Below the pieces are notes generated by a model. That model had not been told where the DNA came from. It saw nothing but the letters and a program-made list of their open reading frames with translations, and did no database searches. Shown piece by piece: positions 7,506 through 15,021 of a stretch of 16,687 nucleotides of DNA; the stretch's first letter is position 1, and every line of letters starts with the position of its first letter. The position numbers were made by a program, and so were the translations under genes. Source of the stretch: Boothiomyces macroporosus (taxonomy: Eukaryota > Chytridiomycota > Chytridiomycetes > Rhizophydiales > Terramycetaceae); the NCBI GenBank assembly GCA_027604185.1, contig JADGKB010000195.1, positions 1 to 16,687 of the forward strand, written 5' to 3'.

Positions 7506-9692
7506 TCATTTCAAGACATTGACAATTCTTTTGCTCTGGTTTACAATCACGTTTTTGTAATGCTCTATCCCCAAATCGTTTAAAACAACTTTTTTCAAGA
7601 GCTCATCTTCCATTTCTCCAATCTGCATTTCTTTGACTCGCTTTCCATTTACAAGTATTCTATAACTGTCGTTTACTTTTTCTGTTTGTGTGTGTTTAGG
7701 AAATTCGAGCATTTTCCCAGGTTGTATCTTTTCATACAATCGTGATGCGGTTTCTGGGGTGAAAATTGACAGCATTTCTAGCAAACGCTTCATACCCTCG
7801 GTACTATAGCTGGTGTGTAAACTTGTGCAAAGCTTCATTAATTCGGTTATTGCCAAATTGAACTGAAAATTTTCAATATATCGGGTTACCTATATCAGTT
7901 GAAATTACTTTGGTTACAGTTGTGTTAGCTAGTCTTTCCTGTTCAAGGTTTACTGTAAAGGGGGTTTCCACTAAATCTTGCACTCTATTCAAGAAACGTT
8001 GCATTCCTACAATCGCAGTTGCATCCCAAGCCAATTCATCTTGGGGAGGCGCCTTGTAAAGAATGAACAATCTCGTAACATCTGTTCCATACTGCTGGAT
8101 AACTTCATGTGGATTGACCCCATTGAATTTACTTTTGCTCATCTTTTCAAATGTAACTTTTACAGGACTAGAAGTTGATTTCGCTCTTGGTTGATTATCA
8201 ACATATTCAATTTCGTTTGATGGAATATAGCGGTGGGTGTTTTGACATTTAAAAGTGATTCCAGTAACCATTCCTTGTGTCAGCAGTTTCTTGAATGGCT
8301 CTCCTTTTGGAATATCAATCAGCTTGATATCCGTTAGAAATTTGGATATGAATCGGGCATACAATAAATGCATTATTGAATGTTCTATTCCTCCAACGTA
8401 GATGTCAACTGGAAGATTGTTCAGCTTTCCCTTTGAAATCAATTCTTTGTTGTTGTGAGAATCTAGAAATCTTATCCAGTACCAAGACGAGTCCACAAAC
8501 GTATCCATCGTATCACTTTCATATCGCGAATCTGCCTTGCACCTAGAATTAATATAAAGTACTTGGGACATTCTGGGGTTTCATTTTTATTCTCTAGTTT
8601 CAAAGGCAAATCAGATTCGGGAATAGGCACGGCTTTACATGATGGACAATGAATGACTGGAATGGGAGTTCCCCAATATCGCTGTCTAGATACTAACCAA
8701 TCGCGTAGCTGATATTTAGTTACTGGTGGATAGCTGTCTTTTGATAGACTTGCTGAGTAGTTGATGCCATATTTATCAATGTATTTTTGATGTGTGGGAT
8801 TATTGTACTCTCCCAATTCACATCCTTCGATATCATTTAACATAAACCTCGTTATATGTATAGGGATCTCCTTACACTCTGAGTTTGATGCGTAAAGCCC
8901 AGTGAATATTCCATCGATTTCTTTTGAAGAATTGCGGTCCAGTAATACACTGTCAACATACTGTTTAATTTCCGGGTTCTTTCTCAAATCTTTAACCAAC
9001 TGATGACTCAGTCCAATGGCTATGAAATGCCCACTTGTAACTGATTCAGATGAAAAGCATTCCAGGGTTTGTCCTTTAACGGTGAATTTGATCAGCCTTC
9101 CGGTTTTTGGTTTAATCCAATTTCGCTGTTGCTGCTTTACAGCCTCTGGCCAATCCAACTCATCTAAATCCTTGTATAATCTCTCCGCATACTGTGTGAT
9201 TTTAAAATACCATTGCTTCAAGTATTTCTTTTCCACAAGGGCTCCGCTACGCTCACCTTTTCCGTTAATCACTTGTTCATTCGCCAAGACAGTCTTGTCC
9301 ACGGGATCCCAATTAACTACACTCTCTTTCTGATAAATCAATCCCTTTTCGTACAGTTTCAAGAATATATATTGAGTCCATTTGTAATATTTGGGATCGC
9401 TGGTGTACAATTCATTTGTCCAGTCAAAATCAATATTCATTTTCAAAAGCTGATTCTTCATTTGACTGATATTATGATTGGTCCATTCTTGCGGGTCTTT
9501 ATTGTTGAATTTGGCGGCATTCTCTGCTGGTAATCCAAAACTATCCCATCCTATGGGATGCGTTGTCTTGTAAAAGCGAGAAATTACATCCGCGATAGTG
9601 TATACTCGTAGATGCCCCATATGCAGCAACCTGTTTAGTTGAATTCGTTACCCTGAGGGATATGGGAACATGGCGAGGATATATTTTTTCAT
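7506..9692 (-). CDS. LARS2: Leucyl-tRNA synthetase, bacterial/organellar type, four exons
   Basis: Class I aminoacyl-tRNA synthetase that charges tRNA-Leu, probably in mitochondria. Exons (minus strand): 9692-9652, 9630-8563, 8542-7909, 7889-7506; 708 residues. Order: MFPYPSG and HMGH (residues 17-20, HIGH motif), GWDSFGLPAENAA, the connective peptide, SRQRYWGTPIP, a CPSC...CPKC zinc knuckle pair, DTMDTFVDSSWYW, KMSKS (503-507), an anticodon-binding helical region and a C-terminal domain with VNGKRV. The protein is shorter than the usual 850-900. The editing insertion (about 184-323) is about 50 residues short. Its threonine-rich motif (TTRPDT in E. coli) reads SSESVT, and the HD of GHDQRD reads HQ, so proofreading is probably lost. 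No clear targeting presequence precedes the ATG. It converges on the ankyrin gene (30 bp between stops) and diverges from the hydrolase (36 bp between ATGs). Confidence 0.93.
7890..7908 (-). other. 19-nt intron 3 of the leucyl-tRNA synthetase
   Basis: Minus strand: begins GTAATTTC, ends TGATATAG, phase 0. Removal joins TVTK to VTRYIENFQFNLAITELM, which fits the conserved helix (family pattern K.VT..IE...FN.AI..LM). Without removal the frame stops at 7873. A 46-nt alternative ending at TTTTCAG also keeps frame but deletes this helix. Confidence 0.88.
8543..8562 (-). other. 20-nt intron 2 of the leucyl-tRNA synthetase
   Basis: Minus strand: begins GTACTTTA, ends AATTCTAG, phase 2. Removal shifts frame and rebuilds ECPKCKADSRYESDTMDTF, the second zinc knuckle followed by the invariant ETDTMDTF-type motif. 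Neither frame gives this without splicing. Confidence 0.92.
9631..9651 (-). other. 21-nt intron 1 of the leucyl-tRNA synthetase
   Basis: Minus strand: begins GTAACGAA, ends CTAAACAG, phase 2, with a branch-site-like ACTAAAC. It splits the universal FPYPSG..HMGH segment; removal gives MFPYPSGLLHMGHLRVY exactly as the family requires. Confidence 0.92.
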
Positions 9693-9728
9693 TTTTCGCC
9701 GATTTGAAAACTTGAATATTTTTGGGAA
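9693..9728. promoter_or_regulatory. 36-bp divergent intergenic region
   Basis: This is all that separates the ATG of the synthetase (9692, minus) from that of the hydrolase (9729, plus). It must hold two divergent promoters, or the promoters extend into the coding regions. No clear TATA box is seen. Confidence 0.55.
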
Positions 9729-11704
9729 ATGAAGTTGCTTTGTGCGGTGATCGGGATAGCTCTAGCGAAAAGAAAGATGGATTTCGAATCGGAACTGCGA
9801 TCTAAATGGTTTACGGAATTCCAAAAACAAGTAGATCTTACGAAAGCTTATCCAGAAGCATTTAGTTCGATTTTTTACAAACTGGACGGCGATCGTGAAG
9901 TATACGTAGATTTCAATAACGGCACATGTTATACTTTGGATGGAGAATCGAAAGGCGCTCCAGACTCGGATACGCTATGGAGAATAGGAAGCGTGACAAA
10001 GATGTACACTGCAAGTGCAGCATTTCAATTGATTGAGCAAGGCTTATTGGATAGAACTGCACCAGTAGCAGACTACCTGCCTTGGTTGCAAGATCAAGTC
10101 AAAGAGCAAAATCTATTGGTTCAAGATTTGTTGCAGCATACAACTTCATTTGACGAAGGAGGTCTTTGGAATAAATGGCCAGTTGATTTCCCACATTCTC
10201 CAACACCGCACAAGGACAGTTTTCAGAAATTTACTACAGATTATATTGATAAAGTCGGGGTTTTTGGTGGACCAAGCTATTCTAACCAAGGTTGGGTGCT
10301 TCTCGGGGCTATAGTTGAAGAAATAGTTGGAAACCCTCTAGGTGATTACCTAAAACGAAACATCTTTAGCAATCTGGATATTAAATCTAGTGGATTTTCC
10401 TATCAACAGCCGAATTTAAATAATCTGTGCTTTTCAAAAGATGCGAAAGCAAACCTTGAATTGTTTGATGTTGAAGGGTATGCTACTGGTGATATGGTAT
10501 CAAATCCCAAAGATGTATTGCGTTTCTTTCGTGCAATGTTGAACAACGGTAAAGGAATCTTCAAATCTCAATCAACCATGGATTTAATGAAGAAGCCAAT
10601 GTATTATCACGATTGGTATGGTGAAAATGGATATATTAATGGGTTTGAGTTTCAACAACATGGAAGCATAAAGATTTGGACCAAAGGTGGGGCGATTCCT
10701 GGGTTCTCTTCTTTTGCATTTATCATTCCAGAATTTAATGAAGCTGGAGTGTTCTTTAGCTCTCCTCTCATTCACCATTACCCAAAGGCCCTAAACGCGT
10801 ATTTAAACATTCTGCATCCCAGCGAATTGAATGCTGTATCTTCAAAGTACAAGTTTGCGCAACCAACTCTGCAAAATATTGCTGCTACTCAAAAAGTAAA
10901 GGTGCTCTAGAATTAAAACAGGGACATTTTAGAAACAAGAGAACTATTTGGCATGGGGTTTTAAAGTATTTCATGATGCCATATCCTCCATTTATTATCC
11001 GTCCTCTTGCAAATTCCAACAAGATTGCAGTAATACTAAACTCTATGCAATACAACTTGCAACTAGTAGAGAAAACAAATAGTTCTGACCCGCTACCAAA
11101 TAATATTTTACTGTTTCAAGACCTAAATCGAACGCTGTCAATATCAGTCATCTTTCAGAAAAAGAGAATTAGTAAAATAGTAGTATCTGGCAGTTCGCAA
11201 GGAACCCAGACTACACACTACCCAAAGACTCTACTCGATGGTTATTTTCTTGTTCAAGCTGGGCTACTGGTAAATGCAGGGACGCATTTACTGTCATTTG
11301 TTTTAGCATTCCTGGCAATCAAGAGATTTGTTGAAAGTAAATCAGAAAACGACGAATCAACACCACTTATTAATGCAGCACTTGGAAGCAACCTATGCCA
11401 AAGGATTATTGATATCTTGGCCGTTACTACTCCTTTATTTAGTTTGCTATTTCTTTCCATAGTGGTTAAACTGTTAAACAGCGGGAGTGTATCTATTGAA
11501 GACAAGCCAAGAATTATTGTTGCTCAAGTATCCCTCTTACTATTTATAATCTTTATAGGATTAATTGTACTGGTAACTGGTGTTGGCTGCTTCAAGAAAG
11601 CCAAAGTTGCTAATCGGTGGTTGATCCTCCCCATTGCAGTACTTCAGGTATTTGGCTTGATTCAAGTGATTAATCTGAATTTAATCCAATTCAGAGTATG
11701 GTAA
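9729..11704 (+). CDS. Beta-lactamase-related serine hydrolase with C-terminal membrane domain
   Basis: Serine hydrolase of the class C beta-lactamase/penicillin-binding-protein fold (LACTB-like in eukaryotes). The weakly hydrophobic N-terminus (MKLLCAVIGIALA) could be a signal peptide. Catalytic motifs: SVTK (S88, K91), YSN (Y184-S185-N186) and TKGG (318-321, followed by AIPGF), the equivalent of the KTG triad. The frame shifts near 10900. A 26-nt GTAAAG...CAG intron (10896-10921) or a 20-nt GTGCTC...CAG intron (10902-10921) joins it to the downstream half, giving 649 or 651 residues. The join yields KGHFRNK, which resembles the G.Y.N start of the small domain that often follows this fold. 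The second half then has four hydrophobic helices: about 11245-11325, 11410-11475, 11510-11590 and 11615-11690. Substrate unknown; probably a membrane-anchored peptidase or esterase. Convergent with the first stress-protein gene (36 bp between stops). Confidence 0.88.
10896..10921 (+). other. Micro-intron of the hydrolase gene, 26 or 20 nt
   Basis: Two nested donors share one acceptor (AAAACAG, ending 10921): GTAAAG at 10896 (26 nt) or GTGCTC at 10902 (20 nt). Both correct the frame and differ by two codons (V-K). GTA donors predominate among the other introns here, while 20 nt fits their size better. Confidence 0.65.
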
Positions 11705-11717
11705 ACTGGAATTGGTA

Positions 11718-11723
11718 AATAAA
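11718..11723 (+). terminator. AATAAA poly(A) signal of the hydrolase gene
   Basis: AATAAA starts 14 bases after TAA 11702-11704, within the 36-bp convergent spacer. Confidence 0.55.
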
Positions 11724-11740
11724 ACATTTATACAATTTTA

Positions 11741-12232
11741 TCAAGTAACGATAGTAACTGGTATCGAACAAGTTTGAACAACATGGTTACTAACAGATCC
11801 AAGCAAGAATTGTTTCAGCGATGTTTGGTTTCTTCTTCCCATTAATATCAAGTCATAAGTTCCTTCTTTTAGATGCTCGTCGATCAAATATTGAGCCTGT
11901 CCTTTTTGAATATAAGCTTGAACATGGAAACCGTCACTAACGAGATCCTTTACCAACTTTTCCATCATCTCAACAGCCCTTTGCCTAATTCCTTGCTGCA
12001 ATTCAAGCGTTTCTTGTCTATACCTATCCAAATTAACTTTGGCGCCGTGGGTTATATCAGCATAAGCGTGAAATAACACAATCAAGTCAGTCTTTTGAAA
12101 CACGGATTTTTTACCAAAATTAACTAGTTTTTCGGCTGAAGGTTGGTCAATTGGTACGAATACTTTTCTCGTTGGGACAAAGTAAGATGGAGCTGTGTGT
12201 ACAGTTTCAGCGAATTCAGTTCCAAATGTCAT
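11741..12232 (-). CDS. Universal stress protein (array member 1, last in order)
   Basis: A 163-residue UspA-domain protein (Rossmann-like alpha/beta fold; many members bind ATP). A first strand KVFVPIDQ (23-30) holds the conserved Asp, then DLIVLFHAYAD, YLIDEH and DLILMGRRNQTSLKQFLLGS. The ATP motif G-2x-G-9x-G-S is altered: G132 and G145-S146 remain but the second Gly is Asn135, so nucleotide binding may be changed. It has an N-terminal extension of about 20 residues compared with members 3 and 4. It is the most distant copy of the array and is separated from the next by 399 bp. The stop is TGA followed by TAAAA (GATAAA overlapping the stop), a weaker poly(A) signal than in the others. Confidence 0.9.
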   Translation of the reverse strand: MTFGTEFAETVHTAPSYFVPTRKVFVPIDQPSAEKLVNFGKKSVFQKTDLIVLFHAYADITHGAKVNLDRYRQETLELQQGIRQRAVEMMEKLVKDLVSDGFHVQAYIQKGQAQYLIDEHLKEGTYDLILMGRRNQTSLKQFLLGSVSNHVVQTCSIPVTIVT

Positions 12233-12252
12233 TGGTTGGATAGGATTTGGTG

Positions 12253-12262
12253 GGTATTTATG
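12253..12262 (-). promoter_or_regulatory. TATA-like element, stress protein 1
   Basis: Minus strand CATAAATACC, 21-30 bp before ATG 12232. Confidence 0.4.
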
Positions 12263-12270
12263 TCAGTTGA

Positions 12271-12287
12271 TAAGTCAGAATTAGTAA
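12271..12287 (-). promoter_or_regulatory. Yap/AP-1-like sites upstream of stress protein 1
   Basis: Plus-strand TAAGTCA (12271-12277) and TTAGTAA (12281-12287). TTAGTAA matches the Yap1-type recognition element and lies 49 bp before ATG 12232. Confidence 0.5.
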
Positions 12288-12626
12288 TTGCATGAGTGTG
12301 ACTACAATGGAATGATTTTCATTCAACTTGTAGAATATTCCAATTTGACCCTTTGAAATTATCCATTGAATTTGGCATGGATATTGCGGTAATTTCAATG
12401 TAGCTTCTTGTCATTGCCTGCGTTCCGTTCGCCATTTGTATTTTTTATTTCAACACAGACGTGAGTACAAATTTACTCATCATGATTCTCTTTAGACCAA
12501 GGTTGTTCATCAGTCATCCAGCATTAGCCATACAGCTCATCGTGATCTATCAATTTCCCTCTGCCAACACTGAATTTATTATCCACACTTGATCAATATA
12601 ATCCTCTAATATATGTAAAAAGAGGC
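12288..12626. other. Intergenic region between stress proteins 1 and 2
   Basis: No gene recognised. It contains a further bZIP-like TTACTCA at 12474-12480 and a 36-codon plus-strand ORF (12482-12592) with no recognisable features. It could be the remains of another array member's promoter, but no UspA motif was found. Confidence 0.35.
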
Positions 12627-12632
12627 TTTATT
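12627..12632 (-). terminator. AATAAA overlapping the stop of stress protein 2
   Basis: Minus strand TAAATAAA: the stop TAA (12634-12632) shares its last base with AATAAA. Confidence 0.6.
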
Positions 12633-13207
12633 TATGGAACAAGAATAATCGGCACTTTGGTAGAATGTATCAAGTGGTTGGAAATGCTTCCCATAAACAT
12701 TTGCTGAATCTGCCCCAACCCTCTTCTTCCTATAATAACAACATCCGGGTGTTCATTTTCGATTTGTTCATCAATTAGTTTCTTTGGAGATCCACTAGCA
12801 ACAACGCCTTTCACTCGGATACCATTTGAATTGAGTACGTTTCCTAGCTTCACGATCAGATCAACCGCTTTCTGTCTAAACTCTGTATGAACATGTTCAA
12901 CAGTGTCCTGATACTTTGCAGTGGTTTTTGGCCCGCCTGTCGCATTGTAAGGAGAAGCAAACACGTTGAATAATATAACCAAGTCGGAGGTTTTCAAAAC
13001 GTTGTTTAAAGCCCAGTCCACAACCTTTTCAGTGTATACTGATCCATCAACTGGTAGAAAAACAATTCTCTTTGGGGTGAAATCCGTTGCCTGCTCAATA
13101 ACTTGTTCTTTAAATTCAGTGAGAGATAACTCGTGCAGTACCTTTTGGTTGTATTCTCGTAGCTCGTTTAAATCAGGGATAGAACGCTTGCTTTGTAAAT
13201 TATTCAT
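12632..13207 (-). CDS. Universal stress protein (array member 2)
   Basis: A 191-residue UspA-domain protein, the longest of the array, with an N-terminal extension of about 45 charged, helical residues (PDLNELREYNQKVLHEL) not seen in members 3-5. The domain starts at KRIVFLPVDGS (46-56) with the conserved Asp, then DLVILFNVF, the strand KGVVASGSPKKLIDEQI and VVIIGRRGLGQIQQMFMGS. The ATP-binding motif is complete: G160-2x-G163-9x-G173-S174. It is therefore one of the two members expected to bind ATP in the classical way. ATG 13207 is the only start that includes the extension, and a TATA-like element and AP-1 site lie just upstream of it. Confidence 0.92.
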   Translation of the reverse strand: MNNLQSKRSIPDLNELREYNQKVLHELSLTEFKEQVIEQATDFTPKRIVFLPVDGSVYTEKVVDWALNNVLKTSDLVILFNVFASPYNATGGPKTTAKYQDTVEHVHTEFRQKAVDLIVKLGNVLNSNGIRVKGVVASGSPKKLIDEQIENEHPDVVIIGRRGLGQIQQMFMGSISNHLIHSTKVPIILVP

Positions 13208-13230
13208 CGATTTGGTTATTCACGTTGGAG

Positions 13231-13240
13231 GTTAAATACC
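13231..13240 (-). promoter_or_regulatory. TATA-like element, stress protein 2
   Basis: Minus strand GGTATTTAAC, 24-33 bp before ATG 13207. Confidence 0.4.
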
Positions 13241-13255
13241 AAAAATTACGTTGGT

Positions 13256-13272
13256 TGAGTCAAGATGCGTAA
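13256..13272 (-). promoter_or_regulatory. AP-1-type bZIP site upstream of stress protein 2
   Basis: Plus-strand TGAGTCA at 13256-13262 (canonical AP-1/Gcn4 core, 49 bp before ATG), followed by TGCGTAA at 13266-13272, which also occurs upstream of stress protein 3. Confidence 0.55.
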
Positions 13273-13388
13273 TTTTATCAACAGCCAGCTGCCGCATCCA
13301 GAATACTTGGATTAATAAAAACAACCCGCATGATGTTCGACGGTTAAGGGTTGTGCTTATATTTGAACACAAAATTACTTGCAAATAT

Positions 13389-13394
13389 TTTATT
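13389..13394 (-). terminator. AATAAA overlapping the stop of stress protein 3
   Basis: Minus strand GAATAAAA: the TAA stop (13392-13390) lies inside AATAAA. Confidence 0.6.
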
Positions 13395-13860
13395 CTTTTG
13401 ATGGAGGAACTACTATTACAGGTACAGACGAGTTGTGTAAAATATGATTGGATATGCTTCCCATAAACACCTGTTCTACTTTACCCAGGCCTCTCTTTCC
13501 AATAACAATCAAATCCGGCTTTTCAATTGCAATCTGTTCATCTATTGCTTTCTTTGGATTGCCAGGAATAATAACTCCCTTGACATGAATATGGCCCACA
13601 TTGATTATCGCAGCATATGATTTTACAAATTGAAAAGCAGCTTTTTCATGCTGCTCTTCTAGTTCTTTAATTGCATCTGCATAAGCACCGCTGCCAATCA
13701 TTGCAACTTCAGAAGCGATATCTTTGTATACGTGGAATAAGATTACCAAGTCTGTTGGTTTGATTAAATTATCTTTTGCCCATCTGATTACGTGTTCTGA
13801 TCTTTCAGATTTATCAATTGGAATGAAAATCTTGCGGTCTGGTTTGAATTCTTCAGTCAT
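13390..13860 (-). CDS. Universal stress protein (array member 3)
   Basis: A 156-residue single UspA domain. IFIPIDKSERSEH (11-23) carries the conserved Asp, followed by DLVILFHVYKD, KGVIIPGNPKKAIDEQI and LIVIGKRGLGKVEQVFMGS. The nucleotide motif is complete (G121-2x-G124-9x-G134-S135). The last strand PVIVVPPSKE has a short extra tail. It is closest in pattern to members 2 and 5, which share the GNPKK/GSPKK-IDEQ and QxFMGSxSNH segments and so look like recent duplicates. Upstream DNA has the richest set of bZIP-like sites in the array. Confidence 0.93.
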   Translation of the reverse strand: MTEEFKPDRKIFIPIDKSERSEHVIRWAKDNLIKPTDLVILFHVYKDIASEVAMIGSGAYADAIKELEEQHEKAAFQFVKSYAAIINVGHIHVKGVIIPGNPKKAIDEQIAIEKPDLIVIGKRGLGKVEQVFMGSISNHILHNSSVPVIVVPPSKE

Positions 13861-13880
13861 GCTGAGAATACTTTTCCTTG

Positions 13881-13888
13881 TTTTTATA
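13881..13888 (-). promoter_or_regulatory. TATA-like element, stress protein 3
   Basis: Minus strand TATAAAAA, about 21-28 bp before ATG 13860; the best TATA match in the array. Confidence 0.5.
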
Positions 13889-13919
13889 CTAAAATTTACG
13901 AGTTATGAATCATTTTTGA

Positions 13920-13969
13920 TGAGTAAGAATGAGTAATTTTTATGCGTAATTTCGTGTCACGATGAGTAA
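13920..13969 (-). promoter_or_regulatory. Cluster of four bZIP-like sites upstream of stress protein 3
   Basis: Plus-strand TGAGTAA at 13920-13926, 13930-13936 and 13963-13969, plus TGCGTAA at 13943-13949. The nearest lies 60 bp before the ATG. Confidence 0.55.
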
Positions 13970-14003
13970 ACAAGATTTCTCTAAACCGAATCATAGCTAT
14001 TCA

Positions 14004-14009
14004 TTTATT
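14004..14009 (-). terminator. AATAAA overlapping the stop of stress protein 4
   Basis: Minus strand TGAATAAA: the TGA stop (14011-14009) shares its A with AATAAA. Confidence 0.6.
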
Positions 14010-14452
14010 CATGGAACAATGAGGACTGGTACATGGCAGGAATTCAATACGTGTGAAGATACCGAACCCAGTAGCAAGCGGTGTACCGGATTCAATCCAC
14101 TTCTCTTTCCCATAACTATCAAATCAATCTTTTCTTTCTGAATTGTATCATCTATTAATTCTTTGATATTCCCGCTCTGAATTATTCCTCTAGCGTTGTA
14201 ACCCATATCCAAGAGAGACTGGATGTGCTTTTTTAAAAGCTCTTGAGCTACTCTTTGGTTTTCGTCCGTTAGAGCAAGGATAGCCTCTTGGTACTCACCA
14301 GTCATGATTAAATTGGATTGATCAAAGACTGAGGAATACACGTGGAATAGGATTATTTCGTCGCCCTTGTTGAGGATGGTGGAAGCGAATTTGATTACGT
14401 GGGCTGCGGTTTCAGTGTTGTCGATTGGAATCAAAACTCGTCTCGTTTCCAT
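14009..14452 (-). CDS. Universal stress protein (array member 4)
   Basis: A 147-residue UspA domain with almost no N-terminal extension: METRRVLIPIDNTETAAH starts directly in the first strand with its conserved Asp. Then EIILFHVYSS, ARGIIQSGNIKELID and LIVMGKRSGLNPVHRLLLGS. The ATP motif is altered: after G115 comes K-R-S118-G119, then nine residues to G129-S130, so the first two glycines are one residue further apart (G-3x-G-9x-G-S). The FMGS segment of the other copies is LLGS here, as in member 1. Divergent member, possibly with changed ligand binding. Confidence 0.91.
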   Translation of the reverse strand: METRRVLIPIDNTETAAHVIKFASTILNKGDEIILFHVYSSVFDQSNLIMTGEYQEAILALTDENQRVAQELLKKHIQSLLDMGYNARGIIQSGNIKELIDDTIQKEKIDLIVMGKRSGLNPVHRLLLGSVSSHVLNSCHVPVLIVP

Positions 14453-14476
14453 TTAGAAAAAGCATAAAATTTCTTG

Positions 14477-14485
14477 TTTAAATAT
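14477..14485 (-). promoter_or_regulatory. TATA-like element, stress protein 4
   Basis: Minus strand ATATTTAAA, 25-33 bp before ATG 14452. Confidence 0.4.
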
Positions 14486-14498
14486 TCATGAATCATTC

Positions 14499-14505
14499 TG
14501 ACTCA
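14499..14505 (-). promoter_or_regulatory. AP-1-type bZIP site upstream of stress protein 4
   Basis: TGACTCA, canonical AP-1/Gcn4 core, starting 47 bp before ATG 14452, the same distance as in stress protein 5. Confidence 0.55.
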
Positions 14506-14527
14506 TTATCTGAATTATAAATATTCG

Positions 14528-14533
14528 TTTATT
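14528..14533 (-). terminator. AATAAA overlapping the stop of stress protein 5
   Basis: Minus strand TGAATAAA, identical in arrangement to stress protein 4. Confidence 0.6.
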
Positions 14534-14997
14534 CATGGAACAATGAGGACCGGGATATCGCGAGTGTTCAAAACATGGTTAGATACGCTTCCCATGAATA
14601 TTTGCTTGACTTTACCCAAATCTCTCTTACCCATCACAATCAAATCTGGTTGTTCTATATCCAACAACTCGTCAATAAGCTTCTTTGCTTTTCCAGCTCC
14701 CAAAACACCCTTGACGTGGAAATCATTCAGTTCGTTAGCATAGGTAGTTAAAAGAGATTTAGATGCGTTGTGGAACTCGGAGTTGTATTTCTGAACAGTT
14801 TCCTTGCTACCGCCACCTGGTAATTCATCACTAGCAGATTTGTGAGCATTGAAGAGGATGACTAGATCGCCTTCTCTTAATACGTTCTTTCTAGCCCAAG
14901 CAACGACGTGAGGGGTACGTTCAGAGTTGTCTACAGGCATGAATACCTTGCGCTTTCCGAGTGCGGTTGTGTTGATTACTGTTTCAAATGAAGACAT
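14533..14997 (-). CDS. Universal stress protein (array member 5, first in order)
   Basis: A 154-residue UspA domain with about 14 residues before the first strand RKVFMPVDNSERTPH. Then DLVILFNAHKS, a short glycine-rich loop (LPGGGSKE, 59-66), KGVLGAGKAKKLIDELL and LIVMGKRDLGKVKQIFMGS. In the ATP motif the second glycine is replaced by an acidic residue (G123-K-R-D126), with G136-S137 kept, so classical ATP binding is doubtful. Otherwise very close to members 2 and 3. It is the most upstream gene of the array; its promoter holds three bZIP-like sites and a TATA-like element. Confidence 0.92.
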   Translation of the reverse strand: MSSFETVINTTALGKRKVFMPVDNSERTPHVVAWARKNVLREGDLVILFNAHKSASDELPGGGSKETVQKYNSEFHNASKSLLTTYANELNDFHVKGVLGAGKAKKLIDELLDIEQPDLIVMGKRDLGKVKQIFMGSVSNHVLNTRDIPVLIVP

Positions 14998-15021
14998 TTC
15001 CTCTTTTGCAGATTTTTTCCT

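Noticed and set aside
7863..7908. 46-nt GT-TTTTCAG intron in the synthetase, also in frame.
   Set aside because: It deletes VTRYIENFQ, which fits the conserved helix; the 19-nt form keeps it.
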